In this document: piece after piece, positions 37,840-48,004 of the stretch
Numbering within the stretch: position 1 is the stretch's first letter
Layout: every line of letters starts with the position of its first letter
Source of the DNA: Streptomyces sp. CC0208
GTDB taxonomy: Bacteria > Actinomycetota > Actinomycetes > Streptomycetales > Streptomycetaceae
Length of the DNA stretch: 64,000 nucleotides
Direction of reading: 5' to 3'
Assembly: GCF_003443735.1 (NCBI RefSeq)
Contig: NZ_CP031969.1
Coordinates: 3,410,001-3,474,000 of the forward strand
Program-made: the position numbers and the translations under genes
Notes under the pieces: generated by a model
What the model was told of the DNA's origin: nothing
Seen by the model: the letters and a program-made list of their open reading frames with translations, nothing else
Databases searched by the model: none

Positions 37840-38483
37840 TGGATAACTACCTTTCGTCCCTCAATGCGATAGCCGTTGCGGGCGAGCCGCCCCACGACCT
37901 CGACGAGCAGCCTTCGCTCGACTTCCTTGATGCGCTCGTGCAGAGCGCTCTCGTCGTCCTCGTCCCGGATCTCCACCACGCCCTGGGCGATGATCGGTCC
38001 GGTGTCGACGCCGTCGTCGACGAAGTGGACGGTGCAGCCGGTGACCCTGGCTCCGTACGCGAGCGCGTCGCGCACTCCGTGGGCCCCCGGAAAACTGGGC
38101 AGCAGCGCGGGGTGGGTGTTCACGAACCGCCCGCCGAAGCGCGCGAGGAACTCCTTGCCCACGATCTTCATGAACCCGGCGGACACCACGAGGTCGGGTT
38201 CGTGTGCGGCGACGGCCTCGGCGAGGGCGGCGTCCCACTCCTCGCGGGTGTCGAAGTCCTTGACCTTGCGGACGAAGGTCGGCAGCCCGGCCCGCTCGGC
38301 CCGCGCGAGCCCCTCGATGTTCTCCCGGTCGGCTCCGACGGCCACGATCTCGGCGCCGTAGGCCTCGGTGCCGGTCGCCGCGATGGCGTCCAGCAGCGCT
38401 TGGAGGTTCGTACCGGATCCGGAGACCAGCACGACCAGGCGCTTGACCTGCCTGGCCTGCTCGGCCACGGGCTTGGCGGCCAC
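37836..38483 (-). CDS. purN: Phosphoribosylglycinamide formyltransferase
   Basis: 215 aa. [17 protein letters not shown] binds the phosphate, and the catalytic Asn-His-Asp triad falls in [17 protein letters not shown] and [12 protein letters not shown]. It transfers formyl from 10-formyl-THF to GAR in purine synthesis. First gene of purN-purH. A near-palindrome lies about 30 bases upstream. Confidence 0.95.
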   Translation of the reverse strand: MAAKPVAEQARQVKRLVVLVSGSGTNLQALLDAIAATGTEAYGAEIVAVGADRENIEGLARAERAGLPTFVRKVKDFDTREEWDAALAEAVAAHEPDLVVSAGFMKIVGKEFLARFGGRFVNTHPALLPSFPGAHGVRDALAYGARVTGCTVHFVDDGVDTGPIIAQGVVEIRDEDDESALHERIKEVERRLLVEVVGRLARNGYRIEGRKVVIQ

Positions 38484-38509
38484 GGCGGGGGCCCTTTCTC
38501 GGGGGAGCG

Positions 38510-38527
38510 TTTGTACGGTCGTACGAA
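38510..38527. promoter_or_regulatory. Operator or promoter candidate for purNH
   Basis: TTTGTACG (38510-38517) and CGTACGAA (38520-38527) are 8-base arms with one mismatch around GT, 27-44 bases upstream of purN. It could be a repressor site overlapping the -10 region. The 289-base interval to the divergent gene shows no other gene. Confidence 0.4.
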
Positions 38528-38772
38528 TGCTTCGAGCCCCGGGATACGGGGAAGTCTACGAAGCGGCCGAACGTCAGCAACGATACCGGCACACCGGGAG
38601 GCCCCCACGGGACGGGGGCGTGGCCGGAAGGTAGCGTCTGCGAGGACCGGTCCGGGAACGCGGGTGGTGCGTGGTGCGTTCACGGGATGAGGCTCGCGCC
38701 GAGGGCCCACCGAACCGTTCGCTCCACGTAAGCCATGGCAAGCCACATCCTCAAGGGGAAGACGCTCACTTG

Positions 38773-39603
38773 ATGTCGGACCGCAGCCTGCGACTCCTCC
38801 CGCTCCCCCAGCAGTCGGTGCAGGAAGGGGAGCACAGCGGCATGCTGCTGCGGGAACAGCCCGCCTCGCCGCCGGACGCCCCTTCCTCCGAGAAGAAGTC
38901 CGGTGAGAAGAAGTCCGGCCGGCGGAGCGACCAGGGGCAGGGCGGTACGGCCGAGGACGACAACCCCTTCGCACCGCCGCCGGAGGGCACTCCGGACCGC
39001 CCGTGGCAGCCGCGCCGCCCAGAGGGCTCGGACGGCGATCAGGGCGAGGGCTCGGACCGGGGCGAGGGCGGTGGCCTGACCCCGTGGGGCAGCCAGTGGA
39101 GCGACCGCCAGCCGGGCCGCTCCGACGGCCGCTTCGGCGAGCGCCCGGGCGCGGCACCCGGTGGCGGGCCGGAGGGGCAGGGCAGCGCGGGACCGGGTCA
39201 GCGCTGGGATCCGACGGACCCCTCCCAGCGCCGCGCGCGCTACGCCCTGCTGTGCGGCATGTGGGCCTTCTTCTTCGTCCTGTTCGGCTGGCCGTACGTG
39301 AGCCTGCTGCTGGGCGCACTGGCCCTGTACTGGGGCATCAGCGCTCTGCGCGCCAAGCCCCGCACCGCGGACCCCGACACCCCCGCCCCGCCCCAGTCGG
39401 GCCGCCCCCAGTCCACCGCGGCCATCAGCGGCCTGGTCACGGCGTCCCTGGCCATCCTCCTGGTCGCCGCGAGCTTCACCGCGAGGCTCGTCTACAGCGA
39501 CTACTACACCTGCACCAACGACGCCCTCACCAACGCGGCCGAGAAGTCCTGCACCGATCTCCTCCCGAAGGAGCTCCGGAGCTTTCTGAGCACGAACGGC
39601 TGA
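38773..39603 (+). CDS. Two-to-three-helix membrane protein of unknown function
   Basis: 276 aa from ATG 38773. About 155 residues of Gly/Asp/Pro/Arg-rich disordered sequence precede hydrophobic segments at about 160-190 and 216-237. A short tail outside the cell has two cysteines (Tyr-Thr-Cys-Thr-Asn and Lys-Ser-Cys-Thr-Asp) that could form a disulfide. No family recognised beyond a common Streptomyces membrane type. The frame is open from 38671 but similarity to coding sequence begins at 38773. Confidence 0.75.
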   Translation: MSDRSLRLLPLPQQSVQEGEHSGMLLREQPASPPDAPSSEKKSGEKKSGRRSDQGQGGTAEDDNPFAPPPEGTPDRPWQPRRPEGSDGDQGEGSDRGEGGGLTPWGSQWSDRQPGRSDGRFGERPGAAPGGGPEGQGSAGPGQRWDPTDPSQRRARYALLCGMWAFFFVLFGWPYVSLLLGALALYWGISALRAKPRTADPDTPAPPQSGRPQSTAAISGLVTASLAILLVAASFTARLVYSDYYTCTNDALTNAAEKSCTDLLPKELRSFLSTNG

Positions 39604-39624
39604 CGCCGGGGCGCTGACGGGGGG

Positions 39625-41268
39625 TCAGTCGGTGGCCGGGGGTTGCTCGGCGGGCTCCTCCGGCGGCGTGGACGCCTCCTGCAGTGCCGCCCAGCGGGTC
39701 TCGCGGAGTGCGTCCTCGTACCAGGGCGTCGACGAGGGCACCGGCTCTGCCGAGGGCGCGGGGGGCAGGCAGCCGTACGGCTCGAAGGCGTCGTCCCGGT
39801 CGAAGGCGTCGTCCCGGTCGTAGGCGTCGGCCTGGTCGTAGGCGGCGACGTGCTGCCGGGCGGGCGTTTCGGCGATGTGCCGCGGGGCGGGCGTTTCCAC
39901 CGGTCCGGCCACGGGCTTCTCCGTCCGCTCCGCCTTCTTCGGCCGGTGGAACAAGGCCCCCGCCGAGGACAGCCGCACCCGCAGCCCGCCCCTGGTCCGG
40001 CCCCGCCAAGCCCGTACCGCCAGCGCCACGGGCACACCCACCGCCGTGATCCACCCGACCACCGCCGCGCCGACCTGCCACCACACCGGCCCGAACCGGG
40101 CCAGCACCCCCACCCCGAGCGGTCCGCCGGCCAGCGCCGCCAGCGCGGCGACCGCGCCCGCGCACAGCACCGCCGCCCGCACCACCGCGCCCGCCGTCCG
40201 CCCCCGCGACCATCCCGCGTCCGCGGCCCGCCCCACGAACCAGCCCACCGCCACCCCGGCCACCACCGGCACCGCCCCCGCCGCCCAGTGCGCCGGCCCG
40301 CCGGTCCCGGCCTCGGGTACCGCCGCCAGCAGCGGAAACGGCGGCAGCAGCGGCGCAGGATTTGACGACACCGGCCCCACGACATGGCCCGCGCCCAGGA
40401 CGAACCCGGGTCCGGCGGCGTACCCCGCCGCCCACACCGCCGCGTTCGGCACCAGCGTCAGACACAGCAGCAGGACGGCGAACCGTCCCGACCATCCCTC
40501 CGTCAGCTGGAAGAACGACCCCCGCATCGCACCGCCGTGCGCCACCAGCGACACCGCGAGCAGCACCGCCCCGCCCCCGAGGAGCACGCAGACCCCGGCC
40601 CCCGCGGCTCGTGCCGCCGCGGACAGCCGGGCCCGTGCCTCCGCCCCGAGGACGAGGCGCCGCACTCCGGCGGGCAGCAGCACCAGCACGTCGTCCAGGG
40701 CCCCGGCGGGACGGCCGTACGCCGTCCACACCCCCGCGCCGGCCGCGCCCATGACGACGACCGGCAGGCCCGCACAGGTCCATGTCCACGAGGGCCGCAG
40801 CGCCCCGCCGGACGCGTACAGGGCGACGACGGCGCCGACGGCGAGGTACCCGAGCACGACCCCTGACCACGCCGTCCGTCCGGACGCCTGCGGCGGCTCC
40901 TCGTCGCCGGAGGCCACGTCCCGCGCCGCCCGGTGCACCAGCCACAACGGCAGCGCGAGCAGCAGCAGCGGGGTGACGCCGACGGGGGCCGGAACACCGG
41001 AGAGCGTGTCCGTCCGGACCAGTTCGGCCCCGTGCGCGAGCAGCCACAGCGCCGCGGCCACGTGCAGCGCGCCGCCCGGACCGTTGTCGGGGTACGGCGA
41101 ACTGATCCACAGCACGATCACGAGCACGGCGAACGAACCGAGCCCCAGCCCGGCGGCCACCGCACCGCCCAGCAGGCTGGCGGCGAGGCCGGGCGTCCGG
41201 TCGCGCAACCGGGTGAGCAGGGGCGACAACGAGCGGCGGCGAGCGGTCATCTGGATCACGACCGCCAT
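39625..41268 (-). CDS. DUF6350 polytopic membrane protein (PerM-like)
   Basis: 547 aa with about ten hydrophobic segments in the first 420 residues, then a cytoplasmic tail containing short Asp-Arg-Asp-Asp-Ala-Phe repeats. Order and composition match DUF6350, the family often named cell division protein PerM in actinobacteria, where it is linked to FtsB stability. Function in Streptomyces is inferred. Start ATG 41268 is uncertain: ATG 41250 also fits. Confidence 0.8.
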   Translation of the reverse strand: MAVVIQMTARRRSLSPLLTRLRDRTPGLAASLLGGAVAAGLGLGSFAVLVIVLWISSPYPDNGPGGALHVAAALWLLAHGAELVRTDTLSGVPAPVGVTPLLLLALPLWLVHRAARDVASGDEEPPQASGRTAWSGVVLGYLAVGAVVALYASGGALRPSWTWTCAGLPVVVMGAAGAGVWTAYGRPAGALDDVLVLLPAGVRRLVLGAEARARLSAAARAAGAGVCVLLGGGAVLLAVSLVAHGGAMRGSFFQLTEGWSGRFAVLLLCLTLVPNAAVWAAGYAAGPGFVLGAGHVVGPVSSNPAPLLPPFPLLAAVPEAGTGGPAHWAAGAVPVVAGVAVGWFVGRAADAGWSRGRTAGAVVRAAVLCAGAVAALAALAGGPLGVGVLARFGPVWWQVGAAVVGWITAVGVPVALAVRAWRGRTRGGLRVRLSSAGALFHRPKKAERTEKPVAGPVETPAPRHIAETPARQHVAAYDQADAYDRDDAFDRDDAFEPYGCLPPAPSAEPVPSSTPWYEDALRETRWAALQEASTPPEEPAEQPPATD

Positions 41269-41364
41269 GCTCCCAACGACACGCGCTTTCTCGTCGTAAC
41301 AGGCGAACCCCCGATGTGTCGCTCAATATACGACTATGTACTTTTTCGCACGAAGGGGCGCCCT

Positions 41365-42249
41365 GTGACGCGGGATCAGGTCGCCCAAGGGGCCGGCGCA
41401 ACCGGCGAGCTGACGGCCGCTCAGCAGGAGCACGAGGAGCTCCCGGCCACCCCCCTGACACCGGCTCAGGCCTTCGACGCGCTGTACACGTTCTGCGCGC
41501 CCGCCCTCGTCCGGCAGACCTACCTGCTCACCGGCCGCCGCGAACTCGCCCGCGAGTCGGTCGAACGGGCCTTTCAACTCGCCTGGCAGCGCTGGCCCGA
41601 GGTGGCCGTGGACCGGGATCCTGCGAGCTGGGTCCGGATCATGGCGTACGAGTACGCCCTGTCTCCCTGGCACCGCCTGCGCCCCCGCCACCGCAACCCC
41701 GACCCACCCGTCGCCGACCCGCCCGACCGCGCGCTGATGGCCGTACTCCTGAAACTCCCGCCACCACAGCGGCGCACCCTCCTGCTGTACGACGGTGTGG
41801 GGCTCGACCTTCCGGAGACTGCGGCGGAGACGGAGGCGAGCACCCCGGCGACGGCGTACCGGTTGATGAACGCGCGCGCGGCGATCACGGCTCGGCTGCC
41901 CGACCTGGCCGACCCGTCCGAGCTGCACGAGCGCCTGGCCCTGCTGGCCTCCACGCAGCGGTTGCGGGCCGCGCAGCCGCCCGCGGTGCGCACCGGGAGC
42001 GAGCGCCGGGCACGCTTTTGGACCCGGGCGGCGATCGCGTTCACGGTGGCGCTGATCGGCACGACGGCGCTGACGCTGCGGACGGCTCCGACGCACTACG
42101 AGCCACCGGTGCCTCCGGGGGCGGAGGTTCAGGGGGTGCCGCCGCGGGTAGGACAGGGGCCCTTGTCGGAGGCGGAGGAGTCGCTTCGCGACAAGCTGCG
42201 GGAGTCCATGCTGAGCGGTCCGGAGAGGCTGGCACCGGTCGGTCGTTGA
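41365..42249 (+). CDS. Sigma factor-like protein with C-terminal membrane helix
   Basis: 294 aa from GTG 41365, chosen for AAGGGG 6-7 bases upstream (ATG 41314 is also in frame). Residues about 28-95 resemble sigma region 2 (FDALYTFCAPALVRQTYLLTGRRELARESVERAFQLAW pattern). Region 4 resemblance at about 125-180 is weak. A membrane helix at about 223-243 precedes a 50-residue tail outside. A sigma domain tethered to the membrane cannot freely join RNA polymerase, so it may need release or may act as a decoy. Confidence 0.7.
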   Translation: MTRDQVAQGAGATGELTAAQQEHEELPATPLTPAQAFDALYTFCAPALVRQTYLLTGRRELARESVERAFQLAWQRWPEVAVDRDPASWVRIMAYEYALSPWHRLRPRHRNPDPPVADPPDRALMAVLLKLPPPQRRTLLLYDGVGLDLPETAAETEASTPATAYRLMNARAAITARLPDLADPSELHERLALLASTQRLRAAQPPAVRTGSERRARFWTRAAIAFTVALIGTTALTLRTAPTHYEPPVPPGAEVQGVPPRVGQGPLSEAEESLRDKLRESMLSGPERLAPVGR

Positions 42250-42267
42250 GCGCAGGCCGACCGGAGC

Positions 42268-42360
42268 TCTTTCAGGGGCGCGGGGCTGTGTCCATGTGCG
42301 GCCCCGTCGCGTGGGCGCGACCAGCCACGACGCACCCGCAGCCGCAGCCGCAGCCGCCGG
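42268..42360. repeat. Dispersed intergenic repeat with hairpins between convergent genes
   Basis: The segment from TTTCAGGGGCGCGGGGCTG through GTGGGCGCGACCAGCCACGA to the GCCGCAGCCGCAGCC run resembles an intergenic sequence that recurs many times in Streptomyces genomes (from memory, not searched). GTGCGGCCCCGTCGCGTGGGC can fold. Lying between the convergent sigma-like gene and sucD, it may act as a bidirectional terminator. Confidence 0.5.
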
Positions 42361-42445
42361 ACGACCCTCCCCGGCACCCCGTAACGCGCCGACGGGCCCG
42401 CCCCGAGTGACGGAGCGAGCCCACAGACGTTCAGCTGGGTACCGT

Positions 42446-43330
42446 TCAGCCGGCGAGGATCTCCCGCGCCAGCTTCGCCGTCTCGGTCGGCGTCTTGCCG
42501 ACCTTGACGCCGGCGGCCTCGAGGGCCTCCTTCTTCGCGGCGGCCGTGCCGGAGGAGCCGGAGACGATGGCGCCGGCGTGGCCCATGGTCTTGCCCTCGG
42601 GCGCGGTGAAGCCCGCGACGTAGCCGACGACCGGCTTGGTCACGTTCTCCTTGATGAAGGCCGCGGCCCGCTCCTCGGCGTCGCCACCGATCTCACCGAT
42701 CATCACGATCAGGTCGGTGTCGGGGTCGGCCTCGAACGCGGCGAGCGCGTCGATGTGCGTCGTACCGATGACCGGGTCGCCACCGATGCCGACGGCGGAG
42801 GAGAAGCCGATGTCACGCAGCTCGTACATCATCTGGTACGTCAGCGTGCCGGACTTCGAGACCAGGCCGATGCGGCCCGGCTTGGTGATGTCGCCCGGGA
42901 TGATGCCGGCGTTCGACTGGCCCGGGGTGATGAGACCGGGGCAGTTCGGGCCGATGATCCGGGTCTTGTTGCCCTGGGACACGGCGTACGCGTAGAACGC
43001 GGCCGAGTCGTGGACCGCGATGCCCTCGGTGATGACGACCGCGAGCGGGATCTCGGCGTCGATGGCCTCGACCACGGCCGCCTTGGCGAAGGCCGGCGGT
43101 ACGAAGAGGACGGACACGTTCGCGCCCGTCTTCTCGATCGCCTCGGCGACGGTGCCGAAGACCGGGATCTCGGTGCCGTCGATGTCGACGGAGGTGCCCG
43201 CCTTGCGGGGGTTCACGCCACCGACGATGTTGGTGCCGTCCGCCAGCATGAGCTTGGTGTGCTTCATGCCCGTGGCACCGGTCATGCCCTGGACGATGAC
43301 CTTGGAGTCCTTGTCGAGGAAGATAGCCAT
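42446..43330 (-). CDS. sucD: Succinate--CoA ligase, alpha subunit
   Basis: 294 aa. CoA-binding [11 protein letters not shown] lies near the N-terminus, and the phosphohistidine is in [14 protein letters not shown] (His near 247). With SucC it makes succinate and ATP or GTP from succinyl-CoA in the TCA cycle. It follows sucC by 21 bases in the same operon. Confidence 0.96.
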   Translation of the reverse strand: MAIFLDKDSKVIVQGMTGATGMKHTKLMLADGTNIVGGVNPRKAGTSVDIDGTEIPVFGTVAEAIEKTGANVSVLFVPPAFAKAAVVEAIDAEIPLAVVITEGIAVHDSAAFYAYAVSQGNKTRIIGPNCPGLITPGQSNAGIIPGDITKPGRIGLVSKSGTLTYQMMYELRDIGFSSAVGIGGDPVIGTTHIDALAAFEADPDTDLIVMIGEIGGDAEERAAAFIKENVTKPVVGYVAGFTAPEGKTMGHAGAIVSGSSGTAAAKKEALEAAGVKVGKTPTETAKLAREILAG

Positions 43331-43351
43331 GGCTTGTCTGTCCCTCTTCCC

Positions 43352-44530
43352 TTACTTCGCAGCCGCGAGCTCGGCGGCCTTGTCGGCCGCGCCGTCCATG
43401 GTGTCCACGCGCTGCACCAGCGGGTGGTTGGCGTCGGAGAGGATCTTGCGACCCAGCTCGGCGTTGTTGCCGTCGAGACGGACGACGAGGGGCTTGGTGA
43501 CGTCCTCGCCCTTGTCCGCGAGCAGCTGCAGCGCCTGGACGATGCCGTTGGCGACCTCGTCGCACGCGGTGATGCCGCCGAAGACGTTGACGAAGACCGA
43601 CTTGACGTCCGGGTCGCCCAGGATGATCTCCAGGCCGTTCGCCATCACGGCCGCGGACGCGCCGCCGCCGATGTCGAGGAAGTTGGCGGGCTTGACGCCA
43701 CCGTGCGCCTCACCGGCGTACGCGACGACGTCCAGGGTGCTCATGACGAGACCCGCGCCGTTGCCGATGATGCCGACCTCGCCGTCAAGCTTGACGTAGT
43801 TGAGGTTCTTCTCCTTGGCGGCGGCCTCGAGCGGGTTGGCCGCGTCCTTGTCCTGGAGGGCCTCGTGTCCCGGCTGACGGAACTCGGCGTTCTCGTCGAG
43901 GGAGACCTTGCCGTCCAGGGCGATGACGTCACCGGAGGCGACCTTGGCCAGCGGGTTGACCTCGACGAGGAGGGCGTCCTCCTCGATGAAGGTCTTCCAC
44001 AGGGTGACCAGGACGTTCTCGACCTTGTCGGCGACCTCGGCCGGGAAGTTCGCGGCCTCGACGATCTGGCGGGCGACCTCGGGGGTCACACCGACGTTGG
44101 CGTCGATCGGCGTCTTGGCGACGGCCTCGGGGCGGGTCTCCGCCACCTCCTCGATCTCCATGCCGCCCTCGACGGACGCGATGGAGAGGAAGGTGCGGTT
44201 GGCACGGTCCAGGAGGAAGGAGACGTAGTACTCCTCCACGATCTCCGGGGCCGTCTCGGCGATCATCACCTTGTGGACCGTGTGGCCCTTGATGTCCATG
44301 CCGAGGATGTTGGTCGCGTGCTCGACCGCCTCGTCGGCGGTCGCGGCCAGCTTCACGCCGCCGGCCTTGCCGCGGCCGCCGACCTTCACCTGGGCCTTGA
44401 CGACGGACTTGCCACCGAGGCGCTCGGTGGCTGCGCGGGCCGCCTCAGGCGTGTCGATGACTTCACCGGCCAGCACCGGTACATCGTGCTTGGCGAAGAG
44501 GTCCCTCGCCTGGTACTCGAACAGGTCCAC
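43352..44530 (-). CDS. sucC: Succinate--CoA ligase, beta subunit
   Basis: 392 aa. The ATP-grasp domain begins [15 protein letters not shown], with [16 protein letters not shown] as the nucleotide loop and the EVNPLA metal site. The C-terminal CoA ligase part includes FLDIGGGA and [16 protein letters not shown]. First gene of sucCD. A CRP-like site lies 187-200 bases upstream of the start. Confidence 0.96.
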   Translation of the reverse strand: MDLFEYQARDLFAKHDVPVLAGEVIDTPEAARAATERLGGKSVVKAQVKVGGRGKAGGVKLAATADEAVEHATNILGMDIKGHTVHKVMIAETAPEIVEEYYVSFLLDRANRTFLSIASVEGGMEIEEVAETRPEAVAKTPIDANVGVTPEVARQIVEAANFPAEVADKVENVLVTLWKTFIEEDALLVEVNPLAKVASGDVIALDGKVSLDENAEFRQPGHEALQDKDAANPLEAAAKEKNLNYVKLDGEVGIIGNGAGLVMSTLDVVAYAGEAHGGVKPANFLDIGGGASAAVMANGLEIILGDPDVKSVFVNVFGGITACDEVANGIVQALQLLADKGEDVTKPLVVRLDGNNAELGRKILSDANHPLVQRVDTMDGAADKAAELAAAK

Positions 44531-44716
44531 GCGCTTCCGTCCCTATCAGTGATCTCGCGGTTCGTTGTCTGCGTGGGCGTGCCGCGAGGGCAACGTGACG
44601 TCCGACCGCTGTCTGTCACAAGGGAGGCGCACACGGTGTCCGAGCGCGCGGCATGTCCGTCTCGCAGGTTATCGCTGCTTGCCGGGGGCCCCTAAATCGA
44701 GGGTCACACCTGAGCG

Positions 44717-44730
44717 GTGATACCTGTCAC
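44717..44730. promoter_or_regulatory. CRP-like site upstream of sucCD
   Basis: GTGATACCTGTCAC: GTGA and TCAC arms with a 6-base centre, and it also fits the GTG-N6-GNCAC pattern reported for Streptomyces Crp. It stands about 190 bases before sucC, within the plausible promoter region. Confidence 0.55.
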
Positions 44731-44800
44731 ATGATGCCTCGCTCACTGGCACGGCGTGCCGTGTGTGAGGTCGCGGGGAGGCTTCCACGGGGGCATGGGG

Positions 44801-44838
44801 AGGGCCTCACCAGGATGGGGTTGTCCCGGTGAGGCCCT
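44801..44838. terminator. Hairpin between sucC and the secreted repeat protein
   Basis: AGGGCCTCACC (44801-44811) and GGTGAGGCCCT (44828-44838) are perfect 11-base arms with a 16-base loop. It may terminate transcripts from 44998. A smaller hairpin GACGGC-TTTCG-GCCGTC lies at 44941-44957. No gene is convincing in 44531-44997. Confidence 0.6.
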
Positions 44839-44997
44839 TGTACAGCCCCTCTTCCACGTTCCTCAAGGGGCCTGGGCGGTAGATCCCCACCCCAATGGGG
44901 ACCTCTTCGCCCTGTCCGTGAGGTTCCGGCAGGACAGACCGACGGCTTTCGGCCGTCCGGGGCCCGTCACCTCACGAAGTCGATGGGTGGGAGGTGG

Positions 44998-46776
44998 TCA
45001 GACGCCGTACGGGAGCTCCTGCGCGTAGCCGGGCGTGACGGACTCCGCCACGCCCAGGGCACCGGTGACGGCGTGCCCGGCGAGCGGTCCCGCGGTGTCC
45101 TGGACGGTCCCGGTCAGGCCGCCGGCGAAGGGGCCGACCTGACCCGCGACCGGGGCGGCCTCGCCGGCGACGCCGTACGCGAAGGGCGTGACGTCGCCCG
45201 CCACGCCGTACGCGAGCGTCGTGGCGCTGCCGGCGACCGGCTCGACCGTCCGGGTGACGGTGTCCACGACGGGCCGGACGGCCCCGGTGACACCGTCCGC
45301 GAAGGCCGGGACCTCGCCCGTGACGCCGTACGCCAGCTGGGTCGTGCGGCCCGCCACGCCGTACGCGAGCGGCGGGACGTCCCCGACGACTCCGGCCGCG
45401 AAGGGCCGGACGTCCCGCGTGACGCCGTACGCCAGCGTGCTCGCGTCCGCGACGGCCTGCCCGGCCACCGGCACCACGCCGTGCACGGCGGTGTTCACGA
45501 CGGGGGGCAGCACGGCGTCGGTGGTGTCCTGGGCGACCTGTCCGACCAGGCCGGTGGCGTAGGGCGGTACGTCGGCGACGACACCGTCGGCGACCGGGAG
45601 CACACCGGCGACCGTGCCGGTGGCGTACGCGGCCACGCCGTGCTGGATCGCCCCGACTCCGGCGACCGCTCCGCCGACCACGGGTTGCACGCCCTGGACG
45701 GCGCCGCCCGCGAGCGGGGACACGTCTTCAACGAGGCCGTACGCCAGCGCGGTCGCCGCACTCACGGCGTGCCCGGCGGTCTGCGCGACCGCACTCACGG
45801 TGCCGTCGGCGACCGGGAGCACACCGGCCACCGCGCCGGTGGCGACCGGGGTCACCCCGCCGACGGTCCGCCCGACGGCGGGCGCGACCCCTTCGGCGAC
45901 CGGCACGACCCCGTCCACCGCCTGCGCGGCGACCGGCACCACGCCGTCCACGGTCGCCGTCACGACGGGCGGCACGACGGCGGCCACGGTCTCGTCCACG
46001 ACGGGCGTCACGGCGCCGGGGACGTCGGCGATCCGGCCCTGCGTCGCGGTGAGCGTGGCCCGCGCCGCGTCGGCCGCGCCCGTCGTGATTCGGCCCGCGC
46101 CCGCGAGGGTGTGCTGCTTCTTCGTCCGTACGACGCCGTCGACGCCCTGCGCCTGGGCACGCGCCGCCGTCTGGACGCCCTGGAGCTTCGTCTGGGCGCC
46201 GGCCAGGGCCTGCTCCACCTCGGGGGCGAAGGCGGAGAGGGGGCCGAAGAGGTAGTCGACGCCGTGCTGGGGGGCGGGGGCGGTGGGTGTGCCGGGCGTG
46301 GTGGGTACGGCGACCTCGGATGCCTTGGCGGCGGCTGCCTGAGCGGCGTTGGCCTTCGCCTCGGCCTGCGCGGCCCGGGCCGCCCTCGCGCCCTGGATGG
46401 CCGCGGCGCCCTTCACCTTGGACACCTGCGAGGTGACGGTGGTCCTGGCGTCCGCGTGACGGTGGGGCGTGGGATCGGTGGTGTCGGCTGCCGCGTTCGT
46501 CGCGGTGTCGGTGGTGTGGGTGACGGTGGTGGTGACGCCGGAGGCGACGCCGTCGAGGTTCCTCGCGGTGTCGGTGGTGTCGGTGACGGTGGTGGTGACG
46601 CCGGAGACGACGCCGTCGAGGGTGTCGGTGACCGTGGCGGTCGTGTCGGACGCCGTGTCCGTCGCGGCGAGGGAGACGGCCGGGAGCTCGTCCGCGCTGG
46701 CGGCGGCGGAGCCGAGCGCCCACGCACCGGTGACACCGGCGGCTATGACGAGGGAACGGCGGATGTTCTTGTTCAT
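44998..46776 (-). CDS. Secreted Gly/Val-rich repeat protein
   Basis: 592 aa from ATG 46776, with a signal peptide ending Ala-Ser-Ala-Asp-Glu (about residue 29). Thr/Asp-rich repeats (Asp-Gly-Val-x-Ser-Gly-Val-Thr-Thr-Thr-Val-Thr) occupy about 45-95. An Ala-rich helical stretch follows (about 115-165). From about 225 to the end there are many degenerate 11-13 residue units of the type Gly-Val-x-Pro-Val-Ala-x-Gly-x-Val and Leu-Ala-Tyr-Gly-Val-x-Gly-x-Val-x-Pro-Phe-Ala. No anchor or enzymatic motif is visible. It may be a surface fibre or beta-rich wall-associated protein; the function is unknown. Confidence 0.75.
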   Translation of the reverse strand: MNKNIRRSLVIAAGVTGAWALGSAAASADELPAVSLAATDTASDTTATVTDTLDGVVSGVTTTVTDTTDTARNLDGVASGVTTTVTHTTDTATNAAADTTDPTPHRHADARTTVTSQVSKVKGAAAIQGARAARAAQAEAKANAAQAAAAKASEVAVPTTPGTPTAPAPQHGVDYLFGPLSAFAPEVEQALAGAQTKLQGVQTAARAQAQGVDGVVRTKKQHTLAGAGRITTGAADAARATLTATQGRIADVPGAVTPVVDETVAAVVPPVVTATVDGVVPVAAQAVDGVVPVAEGVAPAVGRTVGGVTPVATGAVAGVLPVADGTVSAVAQTAGHAVSAATALAYGLVEDVSPLAGGAVQGVQPVVGGAVAGVGAIQHGVAAYATGTVAGVLPVADGVVADVPPYATGLVGQVAQDTTDAVLPPVVNTAVHGVVPVAGQAVADASTLAYGVTRDVRPFAAGVVGDVPPLAYGVAGRTTQLAYGVTGEVPAFADGVTGAVRPVVDTVTRTVEPVAGSATTLAYGVAGDVTPFAYGVAGEAAPVAGQVGPFAGGLTGTVQDTAGPLAGHAVTGALGVAESVTPGYAQELPYGV

Positions 46777-46952
46777 GAGTGCGTCAGATCCCTGGATCTT
46801 TGGGGGAGCCTGGAGAGGCATGGGGACATCCGGAGCCACAGGGCTCCAGGGGGATCCGTCCGGAGATCAGAGAAGTTCTGGGGGTGTCCGAACGGCCGGG
46901 ACAGACCTGTTCCGCCCCCGCGCGGCAAGTCGGCGGGGAGGGGAGGTCTGCC

Positions 46953-47981
46953 CTAGCCGGGGAAGACGGGGATGTCCCGGTGCCTGTCCCGGGTCCCGGC
47001 CGCGTCGACGCTCGCGGCGGCACCGGGCACGAGCCGCAGCGGCGCCCGGTGGTGGGGGGTGACGGCATGCGCGTCGCCGTGTCGCGACGAGCCGTTGTCC
47101 ACTGCCGACTTGCCGCTCAGGGCTCCGCCCGGGCTGTCGGAGGGCGCCTGGTGCGCGGGCATGTGGGCGGTGGAGGTGGCGCGGTGGGCGGGGTGATGCG
47201 TGACGAGCTCGGTCACGGTGCCGTGGCCGGCGAACCGCGGCCCGAACCCGACAGCGCCGCCTGCGGAGCCCTCGTCACCGGCCGGCTTCCGCGCCGCCTG
47301 ATCACCCGGCTGGGGCTGTGGTGCCGAGGTGACCGGCGCGGGCGCGGGCAAGGTCTGACCCGGGGTGCCGGGCAGGCCCGGCACCGTGGGCACACCCGGC
47401 ACCGTCGGCAGGGTCGGCCACGACGGGACCTCCGGGAACGAAGGCAACGTCGGCCAGTCCGGTTGCGTGGGCTGCGCCGGTATCCCGACCGTCTCGGTCA
47501 ACCCCGTGGTCACCGTCTCGACCAGATCTCCGACGGGCTGCACGACACCGGTGACCACGGCCCCGACGACGCCCTCGGTCACCGGTCGGAGCACCTTGTC
47601 GCCGACCGGGTGGGTGAGAGTGTCAGTGCCGGGCTCGGAGGCGGTCGACTCGGGGACAACCGGCCGGGGAGCGCTGCCCTTTGCCGCGTCCGTGCCTGTG
47701 TCCGCGTCCGTGTCCCGGGCCCTGTCCGCCCCCGTGGCTGCGGCTGTGGCTGTGGCTGCGCCCGTGGGGGTTGCCGTCGGCTCGGCCGGGGGGTTCACCG
47801 GCTGAGCGACCGTGCTGCCCGGCAACGCCCCGATGCCGTCCGCCGCGTGCGCCTGCTCCCCGCAGAGGAAGCCGAGCACGAACAACCCGCCCACCAGCAG
47901 CCCCACTTGCAGCGCTCGCCGCCCGACCACCGCGCGCAGCACGCGCACAGTGGCACCGGGAAAGGCTGCTGACCAGGTCAA
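46953..47981 (-). CDS. Secreted Pro/Thr/Val-rich protein
   Basis: 342 aa. A long N-terminal signal (hydrophobic core about 25-42, cleavage near Ala-His-Ala-Ala-Asp) leads into a Thr/Ala/Asp-rich linker. A Val/Gly stretch (Gly-Val-Val-Gly-Ala-Val-Val-Thr-Gly-Val-Val) resembles units of the neighbour at 44998. Trp-Pro-x-Leu-Pro repeats follow, then a His-rich tail. No family recognised. It probably belongs with the neighbouring secreted repeat protein. Confidence 0.7.
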   Translation of the reverse strand: MTWSAAFPGATVRVLRAVVGRRALQVGLLVGGLFVLGFLCGEQAHAADGIGALPGSTVAQPVNPPAEPTATPTGAATATAAATGADRARDTDADTGTDAAKGSAPRPVVPESTASEPGTDTLTHPVGDKVLRPVTEGVVGAVVTGVVQPVGDLVETVTTGLTETVGIPAQPTQPDWPTLPSFPEVPSWPTLPTVPGVPTVPGLPGTPGQTLPAPAPVTSAPQPQPGDQAARKPAGDEGSAGGAVGFGPRFAGHGTVTELVTHHPAHRATSTAHMPAHQAPSDSPGGALSGKSAVDNGSSRHGDAHAVTPHHRAPLRLVPGAAASVDAAGTRDRHRDIPVFPG

Positions 47982-48004
47982 GAGGGGGCGGGTCCTTCCG
48001 TGCG

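Noticed and set aside
44756..45028. Plus-strand open frame between sucC and the secreted repeat protein
   Set aside because: It covers two hairpins and the end of the opposite-strand gene, has no good ribosome binding site and an uncharacteristic composition.
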